The position numbers were made by a program, and so were the translations under genes. A stretch of DNA of 64,000 nt from Pigmentiphaga sp. NML030171. GTDB lineage: Bacteria > Pseudomonadota > Gammaproteobacteria > Burkholderiales > Burkholderiaceae_B. The stretch's first letter is position 1. Each line of letters opens with the position of its first letter. The notes below the pieces were generated by a model, which saw only the letters and a list, made by a program, of their open reading frames with translations, did not search any database and was not told the DNA's origin. Below, piece by piece: positions 51,662-60,271 of the stretch. Location: assembly GCF_002188635.1 (NCBI RefSeq), contig NZ_NINX01000036.1, positions 1-64,000 of the forward strand, written 5' to 3'.

Positions 51662-53035
51662 TCACGCGGCGTTCGCCGCGGCAGCCGCCTTCATGTCCCG
51701 CACGACCTCGGCCGCCAGGCCGGTGTCGATATCCGCGTTGACGAACCGTTCGTTGCGCAGCAGCGCGAGCACGAACGGAATATTGGTCTTGACCCCTTCG
51801 ACCACCGTGGCGCGCAGGGCCTCTTCCAACGCGGCGAGCGCGCGCGGGCGATCCTCCGCATGCACGATGAGCTTGGCGATCATGGGGTCGTAGTACGGCG
51901 TGACGCGGCAGCCCTGGGTGTAGCCGGTCTCCACCCGTATGCCGGCACCGGACGGCCATTCCAGCCTGGCCAGCGGTCCTGGCGAAGGCAGGAAGCGCAG
52001 CGGGTCCTCGGCATAGATGCGCGCCTCGATCGCGTGGCCGTTCAGGCCGATCGAGGGCGGCAGCACCGCATCCAGCCGCTCGCCGAAGGCCAGCCGCACC
52101 TGGGCCTGCACGAGATCGATGCCGGTGACCTCCTCGGTGACCGCGTGCTCCACCTGCAGCCGCGTGTTCATCTCCAGGAAATTGAAGCCGCCCTCGCCGT
52201 CGTACAGGGTCTCGACCGTGCCGATCACGTCATAGCGCATGTCGGCCAGGATGCGGGTGAGGCGATCGGCCGCGGCGGCCAGCGCGGCGCGCGGCAGGCC
52301 GGGCGCCGACGCTTCTTCCACGACCTTCTGGTGGCGCCGCTGGACCGAGCATTCCCGTTCGTACAGATGCCGCACGTTGCCGTGCCGGTCGGCCAGCACC
52401 TGGAACTCGATGTGCCTAGGCCGCTCGACCAGCCGCTCCAGGTAGAGGTCTGCGCAGCCGAAGCTGCGCTGGGACAGCGAACGCGCCTGCGCGACGGCGG
52501 CCAGCAGTTGCGCGTCGTCGTGCGCGGCCAGCATCCCTATGCCGCCCCCGCCGCCGGCGGGCTTGACCAATACCGGATAGCCGATGCGCCGCGCGGCCGC
52601 GAGGGTCGCTTCGGCATCCTCGTCCAGCAGCCCGGAACTGGGCCCCAGCGGCATGCCGCGCGCGGCCATCAGGTCGCGGGCCCGGGTCTTGTGGCCCATG
52701 GCCTCGATCCAGTCCGCGCCGGGCCCGATGAAGGTCGCCCCCTGGGCCGCCACGCGGCGCGCGAAGCCGGCATTCTCGGACAGGAATCCATAGCCGGGAT
52801 GCAGGCCGTCGGCCCCCGTCTCGGCCAGCACCGCGAGCAGCGCATCCTGGTTCAGGTAGCTGGCGCGCGCATCGGCCGGACCGATCGCTCGGGTCTCGTC
52901 GGCCCACGCCAGGTAAGGCAGATCGCGGTCCGCCTCGGAATACACGGCAACGGTACGGATGCCGAGCTGCTTGAGCGCGCGCAGCACGCGGGCCGCGACC
53001 GCGCCGCGATTGGCCACCAGCACCTTATGGAACAT
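51662..53035 (-). CDS. Biotin carboxylase subunit of an acyl-CoA carboxylase
   Basis: This 457-residue AccC-like ATP-grasp enzyme carboxylates biotin with ATP and bicarbonate. Visible motifs are VLVANRGAVAARVLRALK, HPGYGFLSENAGFA, the glycine loop KPAGGGGGIGM, YERECSVQRRHQKVVEE and the catalytic MNTRLQVEHAVTEEVTG. The usual ANRGEIA has changed to ANRGAVA, common in secondary acyl-CoA carboxylases. Together with the carrier and the carboxyltransferase at 56098 it makes a complete enzyme distinct from the housekeeping acetyl-CoA carboxylase. Confidence 0.93.
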   Translation of the reverse strand: MFHKVLVANRGAVAARVLRALKQLGIRTVAVYSEADRDLPYLAWADETRAIGPADARASYLNQDALLAVLAETGADGLHPGYGFLSENAGFARRVAAQGATFIGPGADWIEAMGHKTRARDLMAARGMPLGPSSGLLDEDAEATLAAARRIGYPVLVKPAGGGGGIGMLAAHDDAQLLAAVAQARSLSQRSFGCADLYLERLVERPRHIEFQVLADRHGNVRHLYERECSVQRRHQKVVEEASAPGLPRAALAAAADRLTRILADMRYDVIGTVETLYDGEGGFNFLEMNTRLQVEHAVTEEVTGIDLVQAQVRLAFGERLDAVLPPSIGLNGHAIEARIYAEDPLRFLPSPGPLARLEWPSGAGIRVETGYTQGCRVTPYYDPMIAKLIVHAEDRPRALAALEEALRATVVEGVKTNIPFVLALLRNERFVNADIDTGLAAEVVRDMKAAAAANAA

Positions 53036-53047
53036 GGCGCTCGCTCC

Positions 53048-54286
53048 TCATGCCGGCTCCTTGGGTTCGCCGCAGGCCACGATGCCGCGCTCGACCAGCG
53101 CGTCGATCTCGTCGGGCGACAGTTGCAGTTCATCGGCCAACACCTGCCGCGTATCCTGGCCCAGGTCCGGCCCGGTGTGCATGATCCGCCCGGGGGTGTC
53201 GCTCAGCCTGGGCACGATGCCGGGATGATGCAGCGAGCCCAGTTCGGGGTGCGGGATTTCCGGCAGCATGCCGCGCGCGGCGAACTGCGGATCCTCGAAG
53301 ATGTCGGCCATCGTGTAGACCCTCGACACGGGCACTTCCGCCTCGAGCAGCATGCGCTCGATCTCGCTGCCGTCGTGCTGCAGCGTCCATTCGCTGACGA
53401 CGCTGTTGCAATAGGGGATGTTCGATCCGCGCGCGCGGATCGAGCTCATGCGCGGGTCCTCGATCAGTTCCGGCCGGCCCATGACCGCGATCAGCCGCTC
53501 GAAGGTGGGATTGCTGTTGGCCGCGATCAGTACATAGCCGCCGTCGCGGGTGGGATACAGGCTGTTGGGTGCCATGTTGGGCAGGTTGGGCCCCACCCGC
53601 TTGGGGATCAGGTTCAGGGTCTTGAAGGCGGGCACGTAGACTTCCATCTGCGTGAAGGCCGTCTCGTACAGGGCCACGTCCACCACCTGCCCCTTGCCGG
53701 TGCGGGTCCGGTTCAACAGCGCCGACACCGTGCCGAACGCGGCATAGACCGCCGACAGATAGTCGGTCGTGGCCACCGCCACGCGCGCCGGCGGCCGGTC
53801 GGGATCGCCGGTCAGGTGGCGCACGCCGGCCATGGCCTCGCAGATCGCGCCGTAGCCGGGCCGCATCCGGTAGGGACCGGTCTGGCCATAGCCGCTGATG
53901 CGCACCATGACCAGGCCCGGGTTGTCGCGCGACAGGTCCTCGTAGCCCAGGCCCAGCCGCTCCATCACACCGGGCCGGTAGTTCTCGACCAGCACGTCGG
54001 TCTTGGCCGCCAGCCGGCGCACCAGGTCCCGGCCTTCCGCGGTCTTCAGGTCGATGACCATCGCGCGCTTGTTGCGCAGTGCCGTGGCGGCGTACAGCGA
54101 CACGTCGCCCACGTGCTTGCCCATGTTGCGCAGCGGATCGCCGCTGGGCGGTTCGATCTTGATGACGTCCGCGCCGAAATCCGCCAGGATGCGCCCGCAC
54201 GCGGGGCCGGCCACCGTGGAGCAGATCTCGATCGCCTTGTAGCCGCTCAGCGGGCCGGGATGCCCGGTCAGCCTGGCATTGCTCAT
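53048..54286 (-). CDS. CaiB/BaiF-type CoA transferase of the carboxylase operon
   Basis: This 412-residue class III CoA transferase has AIEICSTVAGPACGRILADF, KIEPPSGDPLRNMG, VRISGYGQTGPYRMRPGYGA and the catalytic Asp in VAVATTDYLSAVYA. It would activate the imported acid to its CoA ester for the carboxylase. Its ATG overlaps the Bug gene stop (ATGA at 54286-54283) and the biotin carboxylase follows after 12 bp, so expression is tightly coupled. Confidence 0.9.
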   Translation of the reverse strand: MSNARLTGHPGPLSGYKAIEICSTVAGPACGRILADFGADVIKIEPPSGDPLRNMGKHVGDVSLYAATALRNKRAMVIDLKTAEGRDLVRRLAAKTDVLVENYRPGVMERLGLGYEDLSRDNPGLVMVRISGYGQTGPYRMRPGYGAICEAMAGVRHLTGDPDRPPARVAVATTDYLSAVYAAFGTVSALLNRTRTGKGQVVDVALYETAFTQMEVYVPAFKTLNLIPKRVGPNLPNMAPNSLYPTRDGGYVLIAANSNPTFERLIAVMGRPELIEDPRMSSIRARGSNIPYCNSVVSEWTLQHDGSEIERMLLEAEVPVSRVYTMADIFEDPQFAARGMLPEIPHPELGSLHHPGIVPRLSDTPGRIMHTGPDLGQDTRQVLADELQLSPDEIDALVERGIVACGEPKEPA

Positions 54287-55305
54287 TTGCCCGCCCCCAG
54301 CAATCCCAGCTTGGCGACGATCTCGCGCATGCTCTGGTACTCCTCTTCGTAGAACCGCGCCGCGTCGCGGTGTCCCATGAAATTGGGCCGGCTCTGGTTG
54401 GTCTCGGCCAGTTGCTCCCACATCGGCGACTGGCTCATGCGCCGGCACATGTCTTCCCAAAACTGGATCTGGTCCTCAGAGATGCCCTTGGCGGCGACGA
54501 TGCCCATGGCCGAGCTGAAGGTCGAATCGATGCCCTGCTCCTTCCAGGTCGGCACGTCGGCGAACTGGCCGCCCAGCCGCTGGCCGGCACTGACCGCGAG
54601 CACGCGGATCTTGCCGGCCTTCTTCAGCGCGATCACGTTGGGCGTGGTCGCGGCCACCACGTCCAGGTGGCCGCCGACCAGCGCGACCATGGACTCGGCC
54701 GAGGACTTGAACGGCGCCACCACGAGCTTGCGCACGTCCACGCCTGCCGCGCCCAGGGCCTTGGCGGTGCCGATGTGGATGTGGTTTCCGATGCTGGTGG
54801 CCACGCCTATGCGCTGGCTGGCGGGATCCCTGCGCAGCCGCTCGGCCAGGTCGGCGGCGGACTGTATGGGCGACTCCGTGCGCACCGCCGCCACCACGAA
54901 CTCGTCCTGGATCACGGCGATGGGGGTCAGGTCCCGATGCGGCAGGATGTCGAGGTTGCCCGTCAGGTAGCTCGAGATGTAGCCGTGGGAATTGATCGAC
55001 AGGTAGTGCGGATCGGCCCGTTTCTGCAACAGTACCTCGAAGGCGATCTTGCCGTTCGCGCCTGGCTTGTTGGTGACCAGGAAGGTCTTGCCGCCCGGCA
55101 CGTGGCTCTCGTCGTAGAACTGCTTCATCGCGCGGCCGGTCTGGTCCAGCGCGCCGCCCGGCCCGGCCGGCACGACGAACTCCACGTTCTGGTCGGGCCG
55201 CCACGCACCCCACGCCGGCCGTGCGGCCGCGCCCAGCAGCAATCCTCCCATGCCCGTCCCCAGCGCGGCGATCACGCGGCGGCGGCCTTGATAGATAGTC
55301 TCCAT
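54283..55305 (-). CDS. Bug-family tripartite tricarboxylate-binding protein
   Basis: This 340-residue protein has a twin-arginine-like signal peptide (GRRRVIAALGTG, then a hydrophobic stretch ending RPAWGAW), unlike the Sec signals of the other two Bug proteins here. Bug motifs are VEFVVPAGPGGALDQTGRAM, VTNKPGANGKIAFE and KLVVAPFKSSAESMVALVGG. AGGAGG precedes the ATG at 55305. It probably delivers the substrate of the carboxylase pathway. Confidence 0.87.
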   Translation of the reverse strand: METIYQGRRRVIAALGTGMGGLLLGAAARPAWGAWRPDQNVEFVVPAGPGGALDQTGRAMKQFYDESHVPGGKTFLVTNKPGANGKIAFEVLLQKRADPHYLSINSHGYISSYLTGNLDILPHRDLTPIAVIQDEFVVAAVRTESPIQSAADLAERLRRDPASQRIGVATSIGNHIHIGTAKALGAAGVDVRKLVVAPFKSSAESMVALVGGHLDVVAATTPNVIALKKAGKIRVLAVSAGQRLGGQFADVPTWKEQGIDSTFSSAMGIVAAKGISEDQIQFWEDMCRRMSQSPMWEQLAETNQSRPNFMGHRDAARFYEEEYQSMREIVAKLGLLGAGK

Positions 55306-55330
55306 GCTTCCCTCCTGACGGGAATGTGTT

Positions 55331-56101
55331 CTACGCTGGCACTTCGGTCTCCAACAAACGGCGGATCTCCCGCCAGTTCTCTTCCAGGCGACTGGCGAAA
55401 AACTGTTCGGCGGCGTCGGCATCGCCGCGCCGGATGGCATCGATGGCGCCGCGCCACAGGACGAGGGAACGGCGGCGCCGCTCACACGACCGCAGCCCCA
55501 GGCTGGTGTAGCGCAGCATCTGCATGGACAGCGAGGCGATCAGCGGGAACAGGCGGTCGTTGCCGCACAGCGCCGCGCACAGCAGGGTCATCTGCGCCGC
55601 GGTCTCGCCGTAGCGGCGCGCGGTGGCCGGGTCGTCGGCCGTCTCGCCCAGGGTGCAGAAACCGATCTCCAGCAGTTCGAGCAGCCGCTCGGGGCGGTGC
55701 TCGGCGGCACGGCGCCCGACCAGGCGCACCAGGCTGGCGCGCACCTCGAACAGGTCCTGGATTTCCTTCTGCGCCAGGAAGGTCGCGCGGGCGCCCCGCC
55801 TGGCGTGTATGCGCACCACGCCCTCGCGCTCCAGCAGGCGCATGGCCTCGCGCACCGGACTGCGGCTGACGCCGAACTGCTGGCCGATCTCCTGTTCGCG
55901 TATCCATTCGCCCGGTGCGATGGCATGCGAGATGATGCGGTCGCCGACGCTGGCCGCGATCTGCTCGGGCAGCGTCAGCGTATTGGACGGCCCGGCGAAC
56001 ACCCACCAGAACGCGATGGGCGTGCCGCGGTCCTCTTCGAAGGCCTGCAGGAACGCCGCGGCGCGGCTGGTGTCGGGCGGCGCGGGCCGTGCCGGTGTCA
56101 C
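55331..56101 (-). CDS. GntR-family (FCD-type) regulator of the carboxylase operon
   Basis: This 256-residue regulator has an HTH (LPEQIAASVGDRIISHAIAP, then FGVSRSPVREAMRLLEREGV) and a helical FCD-type effector domain. An N-terminal extension of about 40 residues precedes the HTH. The start is GTG at 56101, overlapping the carboxyltransferase stop. Being inside the operon it would be co-expressed with its likely targets. The palindrome ATTGTCGACAAT at 57716, a FadR-subfamily type site, fits autoregulation. Confidence 0.87.
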   Translation of the reverse strand: MTPARPAPPDTSRAAAFLQAFEEDRGTPIAFWWVFAGPSNTLTLPEQIAASVGDRIISHAIAPGEWIREQEIGQQFGVSRSPVREAMRLLEREGVVRIHARRGARATFLAQKEIQDLFEVRASLVRLVGRRAAEHRPERLLELLEIGFCTLGETADDPATARRYGETAAQMTLLCAALCGNDRLFPLIASLSMQMLRYTSLGLRSCERRRRSLVLWRGAIDAIRRGDADAAEQFFASRLEENWREIRRLLETEVPA

Positions 56102-57663
56102 GGGCGCACTCCCGCGCGCAGCTTGGGGCCCAGCGTGGTCCGCAGCCGGCCCTGCGCCGCATCGATGAACTGGCACAGGTAGGGCCGCGTCTCGCGGGGG
56201 TCGATCAGGTCCTCCACCGCGAAGGCCTCGGCGGTGCGGAATGGCGAGGACAGCGCCCGCAGCTCGGCCTCGATCTCGGCTTCGCGCGCGGCCGGGTCCG
56301 CGGCGCCCTGGATGTCGGCGCGGTAGGCCGCCTTGACGCCCCCTTCGATGGGCAGCGAACCCCAGCTGGCGGACGGCCAGGCGATCTTGAAGTTCAGCCC
56401 CGAGCGGTCGATCACGCTGCCGCCCGCGACCCCGAAGCACTTGCGCACCAGCACCGTGTAGATCGGCACCGTGGCCTGCGCCAGCACGTAGCGCTGCTGG
56501 ATGCCGAAGCGCATGATGGCCTCGGATTCGGACTCGACCCCGATCAGGAGACCGGGCACGTCGACGAAGAAGATCAGCGGAATGTTGAAGGCATCGCACA
56601 GATCGATGAAATGCGTCTGCTTGCGCGCCGCCTTCACGTCGACGATGCCGCCGAACATGGGGTTGTTCGCCACCACCCCCACGACCTTGCCGTTCATGCG
56701 CGCCAGCATCGTGATGACGGCCCGGCCGAAGCCCGGCTGGATCTCGAACTCCGACCCGCGGTCAACGACCATGCCCACCAGCTTCTTCATGTTGTAGGCC
56801 TGCCGCTCGGACCGGGGCACGATGTCCACCAGCGCGTCCTCGCAGCGGTCCACGGGGTCGCCCGACATGAGCACGGGCGGCAGCTCCCAGGCGTTCTGCG
56901 GCATGTACGACAGGAAGCGCCGGATCTGCGCCAGGCAGGTTTCCTCGTCCGGCGCCACGTTGTCGATCGTGCCGGCGGTGTCGGCGGCGATCTTGGCGCC
57001 GCCCAGGTCGTTCTTGTGCAGCTTGACGCCGAAGGCGCGCTCGACCACCGGCGGGCCGGCGGCGAAGATCTGGCTGCTGTCGCGCACCATGACGGTCCAG
57101 TGGGCCAGCATGGCGCGCCCCGCCGGGCCGCCCGCCACCGTTCCCATGACCGCGCTCACCACGGGCACCATGCCCATCAGCGACACCGAACGCTCGAAGC
57201 CGTCCTGGCCGTAGCCTGGCGTGACCGAGTAGCCCTTGCGCTTGACCGTGTTGACGGTGCCGCCGGTGCCGTCGATCAGGTTGACCAGCGGAATGCGGTA
57301 GTGGAAGGCCAGGTCCTCGACGAAGCCGCCCTGCCCGCCCTTGCGGCGGTCGCTGCCGAAGCCGGTGCCGGCGCGGATGGTGTAGTCCTCGCCCCCCACC
57401 GCCACGGGCCGGTCGGAGATGCGGCCCAGTCCCATCACATAGGGCGCGGGCTCGAAACCGGTCAGCTTGCCCTCCGTATAGACGGCCCGGCCGGCCAGTT
57501 GCCCGACCTCCTGGAACGACCCGGCGTCCAGCAGCTTGTCGATGCGTTCGCGCACCGTCAGCTTGCCGGCCGCGTGCTGGCGCGCCACCGATGTTTCGCC
57601 GCCGCATGCCCGCGCCAGTTCCCGCCTGCGCCGGATCTCGTCCGCTTCCGCCCGCCAGCTCAT
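56098..57663 (-). CDS. Acyl-CoA carboxyltransferase subunit
   Basis: This 521-residue two-domain carboxyltransferase resembles propionyl-/methylcrotonyl-CoA carboxylase beta subunits. It has LTVRERIDKLLDAGSFQEVG, AGRAMLAHWTVMV, the CoA/biotin pockets VAGGPAG and FGGIVDVKAARKQTHFIDLC, and FFVDVPGLLIGVESE. The position corresponding to the substrate-selecting Asp of actinobacterial AccD5 cannot be assigned by eye. It is the first gene of the operon, with GGAG before ATG 57663. Confidence 0.92.
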   Translation of the reverse strand: MSWRAEADEIRRRRELARACGGETSVARQHAAGKLTVRERIDKLLDAGSFQEVGQLAGRAVYTEGKLTGFEPAPYVMGLGRISDRPVAVGGEDYTIRAGTGFGSDRRKGGQGGFVEDLAFHYRIPLVNLIDGTGGTVNTVKRKGYSVTPGYGQDGFERSVSLMGMVPVVSAVMGTVAGGPAGRAMLAHWTVMVRDSSQIFAAGPPVVERAFGVKLHKNDLGGAKIAADTAGTIDNVAPDEETCLAQIRRFLSYMPQNAWELPPVLMSGDPVDRCEDALVDIVPRSERQAYNMKKLVGMVVDRGSEFEIQPGFGRAVITMLARMNGKVVGVVANNPMFGGIVDVKAARKQTHFIDLCDAFNIPLIFFVDVPGLLIGVESESEAIMRFGIQQRYVLAQATVPIYTVLVRKCFGVAGGSVIDRSGLNFKIAWPSASWGSLPIEGGVKAAYRADIQGAADPAAREAEIEAELRALSSPFRTAEAFAVEDLIDPRETRPYLCQFIDAAQGRLRTTLGPKLRAGVRP

Positions 57664-57715
57664 GCCGTCTCCTCGGACCGGTGAATGTCGGCCCACTATA
57701 ATTGCCTTCTTTATT

Positions 57716-57727
57716 ATTGTCGACAAT
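57716..57727. promoter_or_regulatory. FadR/GntR-type operator of the carboxylase operon
   Basis: ATTGTCGACAAT is a perfect 12-bp palindrome that matches the TNGTNNACNA consensus of FadR-subfamily GntR regulators. It lies 52 bp upstream of the carboxyltransferase start in an A/T-rich stretch. The GntR protein at 55331 is the obvious candidate ligand. Confidence 0.8.
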
Positions 57728-57740
57728 TTTATTGCACAAC

Positions 57741-57766
57741 AAAAAGGGCGCCCCCCTGGGGCGCCC
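57741..57766 (-). terminator. Rho-independent terminator of the binding-protein gene
   Basis: GGGCGCCCC (57746-57754) pairs with GGGGCGCCC (57758-57766) around CCT. On the minus strand the stem is followed by TTTTTGTTG, 10 bp after the end of the substrate-binding gene. Confidence 0.9.
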
Positions 57767-57776
57767 CGTACCGTGC

Positions 57777-58946
57777 TTACCTGCTCTTGCCTTCGCCCTC
57801 GTAGGCGAACTTGCCGTCGCGCACGACGCCCATGACGCGCGAGCGTTCGTCGAACCCCTGGTGGTCGCTGGCCGAGATGTTCAATACTCCGTTGGGTACG
57901 GTCAGGTTGGTGGTCGATTCGATCGCGTCGCGCAGCGCGGCGCGGAACTCCGGCGTGCCGGGCTTGGCGCCCTTCTTCAGCGCGCGTCCCACCGCATCGT
58001 CCAGCAGCATCCAGGCTCCCCAGGCGTCGCCCGCGAACTGGGTGACCGAACCGGCGCCGAACTTGGCCTCATAGCGGTCGACGAACTCGGTGGCCACCTT
58101 CTTGACCGGGTGCGAGGCCGGCAGGCCGTGCGCCACCACGCCGGGGCCGGTCGGGAACAGCGTGCCTTCCACCGCCTTGCCGCCCAGGCGCAGGAACTCG
58201 GGCGTGGCGATGCCGTGGGTCTGGTAGAGCTTGCCCCGGTAGCCGCGGTCCACCAGCGTCTTCTGCGGCAGCAGCGCCGGGGTGGACGAGGCGGCCACCA
58301 GGATGGCGTCGGGCTTGGCCACCATCAGCTTGAGCACCTGTCCGGTCACCGAGGTATCGGTACGGTTGTAGCGCTCGTTGGCGACGACCTTGATGCCGGC
58401 CTTCTGCGCCAGCGGCGAAAACTCGTTCCACCAGCTCTCGCCATAGGAATCGTTGAAGCCGATGAAGCCGACCGTCTTCACCCCGGCGCGGGCCATGTGT
58501 CCGACGATGGCGCTGGCCATGAGCGAATCGTTCTGGGGCATCTTGAAGGCCCATCTGCGCTTGGCGTCGGCATGGGGCTCGATGATGGAGGCATTGGCCG
58601 CCAGGGCCACCATGGGCGTCCTGCTTTCGGCGATCACGTCCAGCACCGCCAGCGCGGCCGGCGTGGTGTTGGGGCCGACCAGGACGTCGATGCGCTGCTC
58701 GGAAGTGAGCTTGCGCACGTTGGTGACGGTGTTGGTCGGGTCGGACCCGTCGTCCAGGATGATGTAGTTGGCCTTCTCGCCGCCCAGCGTGGGCGGCCAC
58801 ATCATGACCACGTTCTTGGAGGGAATGCCGATCGCCGCCGCCGGGCCGGTGGTGGCGAGATCGATGCCGACGGTGATGTCCGCTTTCGCGGCCGTTGCCA
58901 GCGCCAGCCCGGCCAGCAGGAAGCCGCGCAATGCCCATGATTTCAT
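57777..58946 (-). CDS. LivK-like ABC transporter substrate-binding protein (orphan)
   Basis: This 389-residue type I periplasmic binding protein has a signal peptide ending AAKA (about residue 22) and the branched-chain amino acid-type fold: VNVRKLTSEQ-like region TVTNVRKLTSEQRIDVLVGP, VALAANASIIEP and VGFIGFNDSYGESWWNEF. Family members bind amino acids, amides or aromatic acids. No permease or ATPase gene is next to it, so it must serve a transporter encoded elsewhere. A terminator follows. Confidence 0.88.
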   Translation of the reverse strand: MKSWALRGFLLAGLALATAAKADITVGIDLATTGPAAAIGIPSKNVVMMWPPTLGGEKANYIILDDGSDPTNTVTNVRKLTSEQRIDVLVGPNTTPAALAVLDVIAESRTPMVALAANASIIEPHADAKRRWAFKMPQNDSLMASAIVGHMARAGVKTVGFIGFNDSYGESWWNEFSPLAQKAGIKVVANERYNRTDTSVTGQVLKLMVAKPDAILVAASSTPALLPQKTLVDRGYRGKLYQTHGIATPEFLRLGGKAVEGTLFPTGPGVVAHGLPASHPVKKVATEFVDRYEAKFGAGSVTQFAGDAWGAWMLLDDAVGRALKKGAKPGTPEFRAALRDAIESTTNLTVPNGVLNISASDHQGFDERSRVMGVVRDGKFAYEGEGKSR

Positions 58947-58974
58947 TTGAACCCCCGGAATGAGAACCGGCCGG

Positions 58975-58994
58975 AAAAAACCCCCGCGATGGGG
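58975..58994 (-). terminator. Possible terminator of the RND operon
   Basis: On the minus strand CCCC-ATCGC-GGGG is followed by GTTTTTT about 56 bp after the outer-membrane factor gene. The stem is short, but the T-tract is good. Confidence 0.5.
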
Positions 58995-59050
58995 CCGGCC
59001 ATGTCCGCTAGTTTACGCCGCCGGGGGGCCGGCGGGCGGCCGCTTCCGGG

Positions 59051-60271
59051 TCATTCGAGCAGGTCGGCCCCCAGTTCCCCCGAGGCGATGCGCACATCCA
59101 CCTCGGCCTGCATCACCGCCTCGAGCAAGTCCAGGTAGGTGTTCTTTTTCTCGGCCACGGCCTGGATCGCATCGACCAGGTCGAGGATGCTGCCCCGGCC
59201 CAGCGTGTAGGAATCCTGCGCCATCTGCCGCAGGCGCGGGATCATGGACAGGCCTTCCTTCTCGAAGCGGTCGGCCAGCTGCTGGCGACGGTTGAGCTGC
59301 TCGGTGGCGCGGCGCAGTTCGCTTTCCGCGGCCACGACAATGGCCCGGCTGCGCAGGCGCATGCCGTCGGCCTCGGCGGCCGCACGCGCGATGGGCCCCT
59401 GGTTGCGGTCGAACAGCGGAATGGCCACCGACACGCCGTACTCGGTGCTGCGGCCCTCGTTGTTGTTCAGCCGGCCGACCATGAAAGTGGGCGTGGGATA
59501 GGCCTGGCGCCGCTCGGCCTCCAGCTGCTTCTCGGCGAAGGCTTGCTGGGCCAGCGCCGCGCGCACCGCGGGCAGGCGGTTCTGCGCCTGCGGCCAGATG
59601 GCGTCGAAACTCAGGGCATTCCAGTGCGAGACGATGGAACCGGCCGCGCGCGGCCGCCACGCCGGCGCGCCGACACTGGCCGCCACCCGGGCGGACGCCT
59701 GCAGCGTCTCGGCCTGGGCCTGGGCCAGTTGCGCATCCAGCGAGGCGCGTTCCACCTCGAGCCGGGTCAGATCGTAGCGGCTGCGCGCCCCCGCCTGGAC
59801 CTGGCCTTGCACGATGCGGAAGGCGCCTTCCAGGTCGTCCTTGGCGTCCAGCCAGCGCTTCTCGCGCTCCTGCGATACCAGCAGCGACATGAAGTCCCGG
59901 GCCGCATCCTGCAGGGCCTGGGCATAGACCAGCCGCAGTTGTGCCCGGGCCGCCTCGACGCCGCTCTTGGCGCTCTCGATGCGGGCGCCGCGCTGGCCGA
60001 AGATCGGAATGTCCTGCGAGATGGTGGTTTCCTTCTCGCCCCGCTTGTGGGTATAGGCCACGCTGGGGTTGGAGAAGGTCTGGGCCGTCATCAGGTCGGC
60101 CTCGGCCATCGCCACCTGCGTGCGCTCGGCCTGCAGCGCGGGGCTGGAGGTCTTGACCAGTTCCAGCAGCTGGGGCAGCGACACTTCGGTGCCCAGCGCC
60201 GGGGGCAGATCGGCCGCGCGCGCCGCCGGCAGGCACAGCGCGACCAGCAGGATACCTAGATACTTACGCAT
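59051..60271 (-). CDS. TolC-family outer-membrane factor, CzcC-like
   Basis: This 406-residue protein has a signal peptide (AARAAD, about residue 20) and two repeated OEP domains rich in long coiled-coil helices (about residues 35-215 and 225-400), including TISQDIPIFGQRGARIESAKSG-type and VSVAIPLFDRNQGPIARAAA motifs typical of CzcC. It forms the outer-membrane exit duct for the RND pump encoded upstream. Its start overlaps the RND stop by 8 bp. Confidence 0.9.
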   Translation of the reverse strand: MRKYLGILLVALCLPAARAADLPPALGTEVSLPQLLELVKTSSPALQAERTQVAMAEADLMTAQTFSNPSVAYTHKRGEKETTISQDIPIFGQRGARIESAKSGVEAARAQLRLVYAQALQDAARDFMSLLVSQEREKRWLDAKDDLEGAFRIVQGQVQAGARSRYDLTRLEVERASLDAQLAQAQAETLQASARVAASVGAPAWRPRAAGSIVSHWNALSFDAIWPQAQNRLPAVRAALAQQAFAEKQLEAERRQAYPTPTFMVGRLNNNEGRSTEYGVSVAIPLFDRNQGPIARAAAEADGMRLRSRAIVVAAESELRRATEQLNRRQQLADRFEKEGLSMIPRLRQMAQDSYTLGRGSILDLVDAIQAVAEKKNTYLDLLEAVMQAEVDVRIASGELGADLLE

